A DNA stretch of 41,100 nt, taken from NCBI GenBank assembly GCA_902592345.1, contig CACJEE010000009.1, forward strand, positions 1-41,100. Reading direction: 5' to 3'. Below the pieces are notes generated by a model. That model ran no database searches, was not told the origin of the DNA, and saw only the letters and a list, made by a program, of their open reading frames with translations. Positions 8,618 to 15,345 of the stretch are shown here, one piece after another. Position 1 is the first letter of the stretch, and each line of letters opens with the position of its first letter. The position numbers were made by a program, and so were the translations under genes. The DNA is from an uncultured Alphaproteobacteria bacterium. Lineage in GTDB: Bacteria; Pseudomonadota; Alphaproteobacteria; HIMB59; GCA-002718135.

Positions 8618-9256
8618 ATGTCAAATGAAGTGAATTTAGAACTATCGATTGTAAGAGCATTTGGACCAACAATAGGTATTACCAATATTCCTGATTTAGT
8701 AATAAAAAAATTAAATGCGTTTGTAGATAATGAAGTTGATAAGAACCTAGAATTAGCGAAAAATCTTGATCATGGGAATAAACTTGCTGGTCAAGTTAAG
8801 CAAGAAATTGTGATTCCGAGAGAAATTATAGAGCCAGAATTATTTTCTTTTTTATTAAATGTTACTAAACATTTTGTAAAAACAGGAAGAGGAAAAGATA
8901 TAACAAAATTTGAAATTATTAATGCGTGGATTGTTAGACAGTTTGAAAATGAATATAATCCAATCCATTATCACAATGGTCATATTTCTGGTGCAGGATA
9001 TATAATGCTTCCAGATAGTTTTGGAGAGTCTATTCAAAAAACGAAAGTCAACAATGTTAACGGTCATATAAATTTTTCATATGGTGTAAGACAATTTATG
9101 AATAATGGTCATATAAGTTATAAACCTAAAATAGGTGATTTTTATATTTTTCCTAATTATCTCTATCATTCAGTGAATCCTTTTTTTGGACCTGGTGAAA
9201 GAAGATCAATTTCTTTTAACGCATTAATAGATGATAAGATTTATAATGTTTATTGA
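8618..9256 (+). CDS. Putative 2-oxoglutarate/Fe(II)-dependent oxygenase
   Basis: The 212-aa product resembles the small uncharacterised 2OG-Fe(II) oxygenase family (TIGR02466/PF13759 type). The segment NPIHYHNGHISGAGYIM (about residues 114-130) matches the family pattern P-x-H-x-H-x(4)-SG-x-x-Y and supplies the first iron ligand. YLYHSVNPFFGPGERRSISF near the C-terminus supplies the distal histidine and the arginine that binds 2-oxoglutarate. No signal peptide is seen. Substrate unknown. It may share the asd transcript (31-base gap) or use its own promoter in the AT-rich gap. Confidence 0.75.
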   Translation: MSNEVNLELSIVRAFGPTIGITNIPDLVIKKLNAFVDNEVDKNLELAKNLDHGNKLAGQVKQEIVIPREIIEPELFSFLLNVTKHFVKTGRGKDITKFEIINAWIVRQFENEYNPIHYHNGHISGAGYIMLPDSFGESIQKTKVNNVNGHINFSYGVRQFMNNGHISYKPKIGDFYIFPNYLYHSVNPFFGPGERRSISFNALIDDKIYNVY

Positions 9257-9329
9257 TTAATTTTTTTCTATAACTTTGGTATTTATAATAAATACATTAA
9301 TTTTCTAAATATTTTGTGTTCATTATTTT

Positions 9330-9404
9330 TGGTGGTCTCGTAGGGACTCGAACCCCAAATCCATGTTCCGAAGACACGTGTGATATCCATTTCACCACGA
9401 GACC
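9330..9404 (-). tRNA. tRNA-Arg (anticodon UCG)
   Basis: Read on the minus strand, a 7-bp acceptor stem GGTCTCG/CGAGACC (9398-9404 with 9334-9340) encloses a D arm, an anticodon stem CGTGT/ACATG with loop CTTCGGA, a 5-base variable loop and a T arm with TTCGAGT. The anticodon TCG reads CGN arginine codons, chiefly CGA and CGG. Discriminator A is followed by an encoded CCA (9330-9332). All arms pair, with G-U pairs in the anticodon and T stems. Flanks are AT-rich with no other gene. Confidence 0.95.
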
Positions 9405-9446
9405 AATTTTTATTATACATTATTTTTTTATTAATAAATTTGTAAA

Positions 9447-10007
9447 CTACCAAGAACTATCAGGTTGATTTAAGAAAGCTTCTTCTTCAGGTGTAGACTT
9501 ACGTTTTAAAATCTTATTTCTATGAGGATATCTCCCAAATTTTTTTATTGGTATTGTATGATCATTCCATGCTTTTTTAATTTTATCAAAATACTCAAAT
9601 GACTTTAAATAAGTATCAATAAGTTTATGCCCAAAGATATGATCGCTGATATCCTCACTATGAATAAGAGGCATTAAAAGAAAATGAATTTTATTTTGAT
9701 CTAATTCTTCAAGGTACCCTCTATCAACAGCCTCATTTACGATTAAGCGAGTTTTATAATCTTGTGCAAATGAAGCTGAACTGTCTCTATAAAGATTTCT
9801 AGAAAATTGATCTAAAAGTATTACTAGAGCAACACACTCCATCGCAGTATCTTGCCATTCATCATACTCATTATTAGTAGCCTTTTTAAGGTCTTCTAGA
9901 AATAATTTTTTAATTTTTTCATCATATTTAGCATCTTTTTTAAACCAATCTTCCATACTTGATTTAATAAACCAGAAATCTAAAATTGCTTTTGCTCTTT
10001 CATTCAT
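9447..10007 (-). CDS. DUF924 family protein
   Basis: The product is of the DUF924 family (TPR-like fold, function not established): AKAILDFWF at the N-terminus, W-F-K-K-D about 15 residues later, the strongly conserved LLDQFSRNLYRDS, and LLMPLIHSED. I use the ATG at 10007 (186 aa), which gives MNERAKAILDFWF as in homologues. Upstream in-frame starts reach 10061 but would overlap the divergent UDG gene start at 10039. It is alone on this strand, between the tRNA gene and the divergent operon. Confidence 0.8.
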   Translation of the reverse strand: MNERAKAILDFWFIKSSMEDWFKKDAKYDEKIKKLFLEDLKKATNNEYDEWQDTAMECVALVILLDQFSRNLYRDSSASFAQDYKTRLIVNEAVDRGYLEELDQNKIHFLLMPLIHSEDISDHIFGHKLIDTYLKSFEYFDKIKKAWNDHTIPIKKFGRYPHRNKILKRKSTPEEEAFLNQPDSSW

Positions 10008-10038
10008 ATGTGAGCTATAATATAGAAGACCAACCTTC

Positions 10039-10716
10039 ATGACATTAATTAAATTAAACAATAAAATTACTAAGTGCCGCCAGTGTGTGCGTTTAGTTAA
10101 TTTTCGTGAAAAAATTGCTACTGAAAAAAGACGACAATATATTAATCAACAATATTGGGGTAAACCAATCACTGGATACGGCGATATTAATTCTCAATTA
10201 CTTATGATTGGACTTGCACCAGCAGCACATGGGGGGAACAGAACAGGGAGAGTTTTTACAGGAGATAAGTCTGCTGATTTCTTGTTTAAATGTCTACATA
10301 AAGCAGGATTTGCAAATCAAAGCATTTCAATATCTAGGGATGATGGATTAAAGCTAAACAATCTTTATTTAACTACAGCATTAAAATGTGTTCCTCCAGA
10401 AGATAAGCCTAGGTCTGATGAATTAAAAATGTGTTTTAAGTTTTTTAAAGAAGAAATAAATTATTTAAAAAAAATAAATACTATTGTTGCTTTAGGAAAA
10501 ATTGCATTTGATGCATGTCTAAATTTTTATATGCAAGATTATAATTTAAAAAGAAAAGATTTTATATTTCATCATGGAGCCAAATATATTCTTCCAGATA
10601 AAAAATTTTTAATAGGTTCTTACCATCCAAGCCCCAGAAATGTAAATACTGGAAGAATAGATGAAAATAAAATGTTGAAATTATTAAAAAAAGTTCAGAA
10701 AGTTTTGGATAGATAA
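10039..10716 (+). CDS. Family 5 uracil-DNA glycosylase (UdgB type)
   Basis: This iron-sulfur uracil-DNA glycosylase removes uracil, and in some members other deaminated bases, from DNA. Motif 1, GLAPAAHGGNRTGRVFTGD (about residues 58-76), is the family 5 signature, with alanine where family 4 has an acidic residue. Motif 2 is YHPSPRNVNTGR near the C-terminus. Cysteines in CRQC (about 14-17), ALKC and a later cysteine (near ALGKIAFDAC) fit a [4Fe-4S] site. The 225-aa length is normal. It starts a chain of six overlapping or abutting genes; its stop overlaps the next start by one base. Confidence 0.88.
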   Translation: MTLIKLNNKITKCRQCVRLVNFREKIATEKRRQYINQQYWGKPITGYGDINSQLLMIGLAPAAHGGNRTGRVFTGDKSADFLFKCLHKAGFANQSISISRDDGLKLNNLYLTTALKCVPPEDKPRSDELKMCFKFFKEEINYLKKINTIVALGKIAFDACLNFYMQDYNLKRKDFIFHHGAKYILPDKKFLIGSYHPSPRNVNTGRIDENKMLKLLKKVQKVLDR

Positions 10717-10919
10717 TGCCCATAAGAAGCAAATCAAGTATTTATAAAAAATATTATGAAAGCATTGGTCAGGGATTATTATTTGGTCATGATAATCTTA
10801 ACTTCAAAACAGTAAATCTTCCAAAAAAACAACGTCTAACAAATCTCTGTAAAAAATTTGGTATAAAACTAATAATTCAAACTAATCAAAATTTATTAAA
10901 TGTAATTACAATTTCATAA
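10716..10919 (+). CDS. Small protein of unknown function (67 aa)
   Basis: I do not recognise this protein. It is basic (many Lys/Arg), has no membrane segment or signal peptide, and reads MPIRSKSSIYKKYYESIG at the start, with a central lysine-rich stretch. Its start overlaps the UDG stop in a TAATG arrangement, and its stop directly abuts the MFS start, so it sits without gap in a translationally coupled chain. That placement is the main reason to call it real. It could be a DNA- or RNA-binding accessory of the glycosylase, but nothing shows this. Confidence 0.6.
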   Translation: MPIRSKSSIYKKYYESIGQGLLFGHDNLNFKTVNLPKKQRLTNLCKKFGIKLIIQTNQNLLNVITIS

Positions 10920-12113
10920 ATGAAAAATTTTTTCTCCTATGATCCAAAGCTTTTGTTTTATGGATTCTTAATTGTTTTTTTTGCTAGTTATGGTCAAACT
11001 TTTTTTATATCTCTGTTTAATACTGATATCAGAGAATTTTATGTTTTATCAGATGGTGAATTTGGTTTTGTTTATGCTATCTCTACTTTATTTAGTTCAT
11101 TTATTCTTATTAGCTTTGCAAAATTAATTGATCATATAGATTTACGAACTTATTCATTAATAGTTACAATCGGACTTTTATTGGCATGCTTTGGTATGGT
11201 GATGTTAGTTGATCATGTTCTCTATCTTTTTTTAATAATTTTTATGCTTAGATTTTTTGGTCAAGGGGCGATGACTCACGCTGGAGAAACAACCATGGCC
11301 AGATATTTTGGAAAAAATAGAGGAAAAGCATTGTCTGTTGCGACCCTTGGGGGAATGACAGGAGTAATGTTTCTTCCCTACATAACTCTAAATTATTTTA
11401 AAAATATAGAAATAAGTCAGCTTTGGCTTTATGCCTCAATTTCAATTATATTATTTATTCCTTTTATTTTTTTGGCGTTATCAGATCAGAGAGCTAGACA
11501 TAATAAATTTGATCAAGAACTAATAAATGATCCCTTAAATTTAAAACTTCGCACGAGAGATATTATTAAAGATAAAAAATTTTATATCTATTTGCCTCTG
11601 TCTATAGCAGCGCCATTTATATCTACAGGGCTGATGTTTCATCAAATTTATATTTTTGGTCAAAAAGGATGGTCCTTAGAAATGTTAGGAAATGGCTATA
11701 TTTTATTTGGTTTTTTTTCAATACTTGGTCTTTTAATAGGAGGACCAATCATAGATAAATTTAATACTAAAAAAACTGCAATTACAGTTTTAGTACCTCT
11801 ATTATTATCAGTAATTATACTTCTCTTATTTGATAATGTATTTTTTTTAATGGCCTACATGTGTTTATATGGTCTTAATATGGGTATTAGTGCTCCATTC
11901 ATCGGATCATTATGGGCAGAAATATATGGAGTAAAAAGTTTGGGAACCGTTAAAGCATTGCTTCATGCGGGATCTGTATTTGCGAGTGCCTTTGGCCCCC
12001 TAGTATTTGGATACTTAATCGACTGGGGATTTGGAATTACAACCATTGCCACTATTAGTATAACTATAATAGTTGTTTCAACATCAGTTCCTATCTATAA
12101 AAAACTTCCATGA
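10920..12113 (+). CDS. Major facilitator superfamily transporter
   Basis: The 397-aa protein is hydrophobic throughout, with about 12 predicted membrane segments in two six-helix halves. The half-linker is polar (about residues 190-220, QRARHNKFDQELINDP). Family-like features include FGQGAMTHAGETTMARYFGKNRGKAL, written here in parts: FGQGAMTHAG then RYFGKNRGKAL, and GPIIDKFNTKK in the second half. These resemble the MFS members grouped with oxalate/formate and monocarboxylate antiporters, but the substrate cannot be read from sequence. It abuts the 67-aa gene and overlaps the 46-aa gene by 4 bases (ATGA). Confidence 0.85.
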   Translation: MKNFFSYDPKLLFYGFLIVFFASYGQTFFISLFNTDIREFYVLSDGEFGFVYAISTLFSSFILISFAKLIDHIDLRTYSLIVTIGLLLACFGMVMLVDHVLYLFLIIFMLRFFGQGAMTHAGETTMARYFGKNRGKALSVATLGGMTGVMFLPYITLNYFKNIEISQLWLYASISIILFIPFIFLALSDQRARHNKFDQELINDPLNLKLRTRDIIKDKKFYIYLPLSIAAPFISTGLMFHQIYIFGQKGWSLEMLGNGYILFGFFSILGLLIGGPIIDKFNTKKTAITVLVPLLLSVIILLLFDNVFFLMAYMCLYGLNMGISAPFIGSLWAEIYGVKSLGTVKALLHAGSVFASAFGPLVFGYLIDWGFGITTIATISITIIVVSTSVPIYKKLP

Positions 12114-12250
12114 CAGAAAAAGTAGCCAAAAGTATTAAATTTTTAATGGTAGAATATGAAAGATTGTTAAAAAAACAAAAAGATGGGAAGTTGTCAAAAT
12201 CTGAATTAGAAACATTAAATAGTTTAAAAAAATTTTTAGGAAAAAATTAA
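12110..12250 (+). CDS. Very small protein of unknown function (46 aa)
   Basis: The frame opens with ATG at 12110, overlapping the MFS stop as ATGA, and ends with TAA at 12248-12250, overlapping the next start as TAATG. It reads MTEKVAKSIKFLMVEYERLL, then a lysine-rich turn, KLSKSELETLNSLKKFLGKN; this looks like two short amphipathic helices. It is charged and soluble. I do not recognise it. Exact fit between two genes without a spare base argues for a real, coupled gene. It is short enough to be skipped by usual length cut-offs. Confidence 0.6.
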   Translation: MTEKVAKSIKFLMVEYERLLKKQKDGKLSKSELETLNSLKKFLGKN

Positions 12251-13293
12251 TGAGCTTTACTGTTCTTGATCATTATACAGGCTTTGTATCAAATAACTTT
12301 ATCAAAAAAGATAGCAATCAAGTTAATTTACTAAAGAAAATTTCTAATACCTGGGATCAATACAATAAAAACAAACTTTTTTTTTCTAAAAAGAAAAAAA
12401 TAGGCATTTATGTTTATGGTTTTGTTGGTACGGGTAAAACTTTTTTACTTAGTTTATTCTGCCAATATAGTAAGACTGGAAAGAAAATACATTTTAATCA
12501 CTTTATGAACAGTATTCATGAAGCTATTAATTCAAAAGAAAATATCAATAAAAATAAAAAACTAGAAATTTTCATTAAAGAATTCTGTAAAGATATTAAA
12601 ATTCTTTTTATTGATGAATTGCATATTTTTAATATAGTTGATGCTCTTCTTATTAGAAAAGTTTTTCTTCTTCTTGAAGAAAATAATATTTTCGTAATGA
12701 CCTCTTCAAATTTTAAGCCGGGTGATCTTTATAAAGATGGTTTGCAAAGGTCAGATTTTATAGCTTTTATAAAGCACATAAAAGAAAACTATGATGTGAT
12801 TGATGTTGACAGTGAAACTGATTACAGAAGGCTTGCTCTTAATCAATCAAAGACATATTTTACCCCTATTAACAGGGATACCGAAGAGGAATTTAATTTA
12901 CTTTTTAATCGGTTAGTCGATATTAATAATATAACTACTAAAAAAATTGAAGTTAAAAGTAGAGAAATAATTTTTACAAAATGTTCAGCAAATGTAGCTT
13001 ATTGCACTTTTGAATTTATTTGTAATACTAATCTTGCACACGAAGATTATGCAAGTATTGCAAAAGAATTTAAACTTATTTTTATTACAAAGGTTCCAAA
13101 AATGACAAATGATTACTCTGATCAATGTAGAAGATTTATAAACCTTATAGACATGCTTTATGAAAATAAGTGTTCAGTTGTTATTCTTGCCGAAAATCCT
13201 ATTTCTTCACTATGCCAAATTGCCAATCTTTCAAAAGAATTTCAGAGAACTGCAAGTAGATTATATGAAATGACTATCATACAAACATCATGA
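12250..13293 (+). CDS. zapE: AFG1/ZapE family P-loop ATPase
   Basis: ZapE (AFG1-like) is an ATPase linked to cell division in gamma-proteobacteria and to mitochondrial protein turnover in eukaryotes. The 347-aa product has Walker A GFVGTGKT (57-64), Walker B ILFIDEL (about 118-124), TSN as a sensor-1-like motif (after FVMT), and the family segment NFKPGDLYKDGLQRSDFIAF, where partners have P-x-x-LY-x-x-G-LQR-x-x-F. Walker B has isoleucine/aspartate spacing a little unlike the common CFDEF. Its start overlaps the 46-aa gene and its stop overlaps the hydrolase start by 4 bases. An afg1-like gene upstream of sdh/mdh/suc is common in Alphaproteobacteria. Confidence 0.85.
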   Translation: MSFTVLDHYTGFVSNNFIKKDSNQVNLLKKISNTWDQYNKNKLFFSKKKKIGIYVYGFVGTGKTFLLSLFCQYSKTGKKIHFNHFMNSIHEAINSKENINKNKKLEIFIKEFCKDIKILFIDELHIFNIVDALLIRKVFLLLEENNIFVMTSSNFKPGDLYKDGLQRSDFIAFIKHIKENYDVIDVDSETDYRRLALNQSKTYFTPINRDTEEEFNLLFNRLVDINNITTKKIEVKSREIIFTKCSANVAYCTFEFICNTNLAHEDYASIAKEFKLIFITKVPKMTNDYSDQCRRFINLIDMLYENKCSVVILAENPISSLCQIANLSKEFQRTASRLYEMTIIQTS

Positions 13294-14279
13294 AAAAATT
13301 ACTTTTAATATTATTACCTTCTATAATTTTTTTTATCTTCATTATTTATGGAGCAGTAGGTTTTTATGTTGCATATAGTATTCTTAAAATAGATCATACA
13401 TGCGGTTGGCATGAAAATTCAAAACCTAATACTTGGAGTACTAAAATTGATGCTCATGAATATACAAACTTATCAAGAAGTACATTAAGGTCTAATTTTC
13501 CTTCAAATAAATATCATCTTGACGAATGGAAAAATGTCTATTTTCCATCAAGAGAAAATGGAATTCAAATTAACGGATGGTTATTTAATTATTATGCAGA
13601 TAGCCCAGTTGTTATTGTTATTCATGGTCTTTTTCCAAATGGCAAATGCAAACCTGAATCAAACTTAATTGCAAGTTTACTAATACAGGAAGGTATTAAT
13701 GCCTTAACTATAGATTTACGTAACTATGGACAAAGTGATAGAGTGAGCGATTATGAAGACTTGGGCCTAAAATCTTACAACGATGTTTTGGGTGCATATG
13801 ATTTTTTAAAAAAAATTGGCTTTGAGAGTAACAGCATTGGCCTTCATGGTATTTCATTAGGCGCAGTTCCAGCAATTTTTGCTGCTAATGAAGAAAAAGA
13901 TATTAAAGCCATTTGGGCAGATAGTTCTTTAGCTGAATTTAGTATGGTGCTTAAAGATGAAATTGCTCGATATGGATTATCAATTGAGTTTGGGCCTGCT
14001 GTTAGTTTTTTTGGAAAGTTATTATCAGGTGTAGATCCTATTAATTTAAATCCTGCTAAAAAATTAACTAGTGATCAAAATTATTTTTTTACACATGGTG
14101 ACAAGGATCAAAGGATGCTGGTAAGACACTTTGATTATTTTAAAAATTATGCAGAGAAAAATAATATTCAATCTAAGTTTTGGTTAGCTGAAAATTCATA
14201 TCATGTAGATGGTATGTTTAAATACCCAGATGTATATGCAGAAAAAATGAAAGATTTCTTTGAGGATAATTTAAAATAA
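13290..14279 (+). CDS. Membrane-anchored alpha/beta hydrolase
   Basis: The 329-aa product begins with a hydrophobic segment (about residues 3-30) after MKK, probably a signal anchor with the catalytic domain outside the cytoplasm. The hydrolase domain shows VIVIHGLFPNG (oxyanion-hole HG), the nucleophile elbow GISLG with S189, a likely acid in HGDKDQR and a histidine in SYHVDGMF. This layout is that of serine esterase/lipase or BAAT-like hydrolases; the substrate is unknown. It is the last gene of the coupled chain beginning at 10039 and ends against the terminator of the minus-strand RNA. Confidence 0.78.
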   Translation: MKKLLLILLPSIIFFIFIIYGAVGFYVAYSILKIDHTCGWHENSKPNTWSTKIDAHEYTNLSRSTLRSNFPSNKYHLDEWKNVYFPSRENGIQINGWLFNYYADSPVVIVIHGLFPNGKCKPESNLIASLLIQEGINALTIDLRNYGQSDRVSDYEDLGLKSYNDVLGAYDFLKKIGFESNSIGLHGISLGAVPAIFAANEEKDIKAIWADSSLAEFSMVLKDEIARYGLSIEFGPAVSFFGKLLSGVDPINLNPAKKLTSDQNYFFTHGDKDQRMLVRHFDYFKNYAEKNNIQSKFWLAENSYHVDGMFKYPDVYAEKMKDFFEDNLK

Positions 14280-14420
14280 AAAAGTCGGACTGTCTTTGCT
14301 AGTTTGTACCTTGGCAGACACTTCTCTAGTAAAAAACTCGGTTATCATCAAACGGCGGGTAAGATGAAAACAATTTCTAGGCGTTCCTCCGAAGCAAAGA
14401 AAATGAGTTACAATCCGACT
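14278..14420 (-). ncRNA. Candidate structured small RNA of about 143 nt, 6S-like in outline
   Basis: On the minus strand an RNA from 14420 to 14278 would fold with its ends paired: eleven pairs (14410-14420 with 14283-14293, one G-U). A 10-base one-sided bulge follows, then seven pairs (14393-14399 with 14294-14300, CTTTGCT/AGCAAAG). Beyond a large internal loop is an apical arm (about CTAGAAA with TTTTTTACTAG, and TTTTCATC with GATGATAA). It ends in six U residues (14278-14283). A promoter with 17-base spacing ends 6 bases before the proposed 5' end. Closing stem, large central bubble and apical arm resemble 6S RNA, but I cannot confirm that family from sequence. There is no tmRNA tag, RNase P or SRP motif. 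Confidence 0.6.
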
Positions 14421-14426
14421 AAAACT

Positions 14427-14455
14427 AGATTACAATCAAAGGGCAAAAAATTCAA
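14427..14455 (-). promoter_or_regulatory. Sigma-70-type promoter of the candidate small RNA
   Basis: On the minus strand TTGAAT (14450-14455) and TAATCT (14427-14432) are separated by exactly 17 bases. The proposed RNA 5' end at 14420 is 7 bases after the -10 box. The spacer contains TTGCCCTTT, a 9-mer that recurs on the plus strand at 14552-14560 upstream of sdhC. Confidence 0.55.
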
Positions 14456-14521
14456 CTTTTAGAAGAAAATTTTGTTAATATTTTGTTGGATTCTATAGAA
14501 AAATTATTATTACAATCTAAT

Positions 14522-14542
14522 CTATCCACAGACTTATACACA
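14522..14542 (+). promoter_or_regulatory. Two tandem DnaA-box-like sites
   Basis: TTATACACA (14534-14542) matches the DnaA consensus TTATNCACA exactly. CTATCCACA (14522-14530) differs at the first base. They are in the same direction, 12 bases start to start. They could be DnaA-binding sites of an origin or a regulated promoter. A chance match in AT-rich DNA is possible. Confidence 0.35.
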
Positions 14543-14644
14543 TTAATAAAATTGCCCTTTTGTTATTGAGATTCAGGATTTTTTTTGAATTTCTGCAAAA
14601 AAAATATACTTAGAAGATATAAAGTTTCTGTTTTACTATATAAA

Positions 14645-15016
14645 ATGTCATTGAATCGCCCTTTATCCCCACACCTCTCTATTCATAAGAAAGTGTTAAC
14701 AGCAGTTTTCTCTATTTTTCATAGATTTACTGGTATCTGTCTTAGTCTAGGAGCCATCTTATTATCTGTTTGGATTATTCTCATTGCACTTGGCCCTTCT
14801 TTTTATTCTAAATTTCAGAGTTTAAGTTCTTTAATTTTTTTTAAAATATTCTTATTTCTTTGGACACTGACTATTTTTTATCATCTTTATAATGGAATCA
14901 GGTATTTGTTTTGGAGTTATGGCAAAATGATGAATCTAAGCATTGTGTACAAATCAGGTTACGTCGTGATAATTTTATCAATTTTATCGACAATGTTAGT
15001 TTGGTTTTCAATATGA
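14645..15016 (+). CDS. sdhC: Succinate dehydrogenase cytochrome b556 subunit
   Basis: SdhC anchors succinate dehydrogenase in the inner membrane and shares haem b and quinone binding with SdhD. The 123-aa product begins MSLNRPLSPHLSIHK, as in the family, with SIFHRFTG (serine and arginine near the quinone site) and three membrane segments. I chose the ATG at 14645; the longer frame from 14585 adds 20 residues with no match. The pattern YHLYNGIRYLFW keeps the first histidine, the usual haem ligand, but has tyrosine where many homologues have a second histidine (GIRH). It overlaps sdhD by 4 bases (ATGA). Confidence 0.95.
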   Translation: MSLNRPLSPHLSIHKKVLTAVFSIFHRFTGICLSLGAILLSVWIILIALGPSFYSKFQSLSSLIFFKIFLFLWTLTIFYHLYNGIRYLFWSYGKMMNLSIVYKSGYVVIILSILSTMLVWFSI

Positions 15017-15345
15017 AAAATTATGCGTCTAAATGGATAATGCAGCGATTAACTGCTTTAATATTAATACCCCTTACTTTTTGGTTTGTTTATCAATGTG
15101 TTATACTTTCAAGTTATGAATATGATCAAATTAGAACTTTTTTCTTTTCAAAAATAAACGCTTCGCTCTTTTTTATTCTGATAATGTCAATGCTTTATCA
15201 TGCAAAATTAGGCAATGATACTATAGTAGAGGATTATGTCACATCACATAATTTAAAAAAAATTACTAAATTAATTATAAGTATATTGACTTATACATCC
15301 ATGATTTTAACAACCATTTCTATTTTTTATATAATTAGTTCATGA
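15013..15345 (+). CDS. sdhD: Succinate dehydrogenase membrane anchor subunit
   Basis: The 110-aa product has three hydrophobic segments. It starts [18 protein letters not shown] and contains [19 protein letters not shown], where the histidine in YHAKLG is the expected haem or quinone-site residue of alphaproteobacterial SdhD. The ATG at 15013 lies in the sdhC stop as ATGA; a longer frame starting at 14911 would run inside sdhC and is rejected. It overlaps sdhA by 4 bases. Confidence 0.93.
   Translation: MKNYASKWIMQRLTALILIPLTFWFVYQCVILSSYEYDQIRTFFFSKINASLFFILIMSMLYHAKLGNDTIVEDYVTSHNLKKITKLIISILTYTSMILTTISIFYIISS

Larger units (their letters stand above)
14421..14644. other. Gap between the small RNA and sdhC, no coding gene seen
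   Basis: This AT-rich 224-base stretch holds the minus-strand RNA promoter at its left end. It also holds two DnaA-box-like 9-mers in tandem (14522-14530 and 14534-14542) and a 9-base inverted repeat AAAGGGCAA (14438-14446) / TTGCCCTTT (14552-14560), and it must contain the sdh operon promoter. I see several weak -10-like sites before sdhC and cannot choose one. An in-frame ATG at 14585 could extend sdhC, but the extra residues are unlike SdhC. Confidence 0.6.

Noticed and set aside
10008-10061. Longer N-terminus for the DUF924 gene
   Set aside because: The extension would overlap the divergent UDG gene start and shows no DUF924 similarity.
14278-14420. tmRNA or RNase P RNA
   Set aside because: No tag-coding frame, no CCA end and no RNase P core motif are seen, and the size is too small for RNase P RNA.
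14281-14424. The same structured region read as a plus-strand sdh leader or riboswitch
   Set aside because: The promoter with 17-base spacing and the terminal U-run both point to transcription on the minus strand, and about 220 bases separate it from sdhC.
14585-14644. Longer N-terminus for sdhC
   Set aside because: The added 20 residues are unlike SdhC, whereas MSLNRPLSPHL at 14645 is a typical start.
14911-15012. Longer N-terminus for sdhD
   Set aside because: It runs inside sdhC in another frame; SdhD homologues begin near the ATG at 15013, which overlaps the sdhC stop as ATGA.
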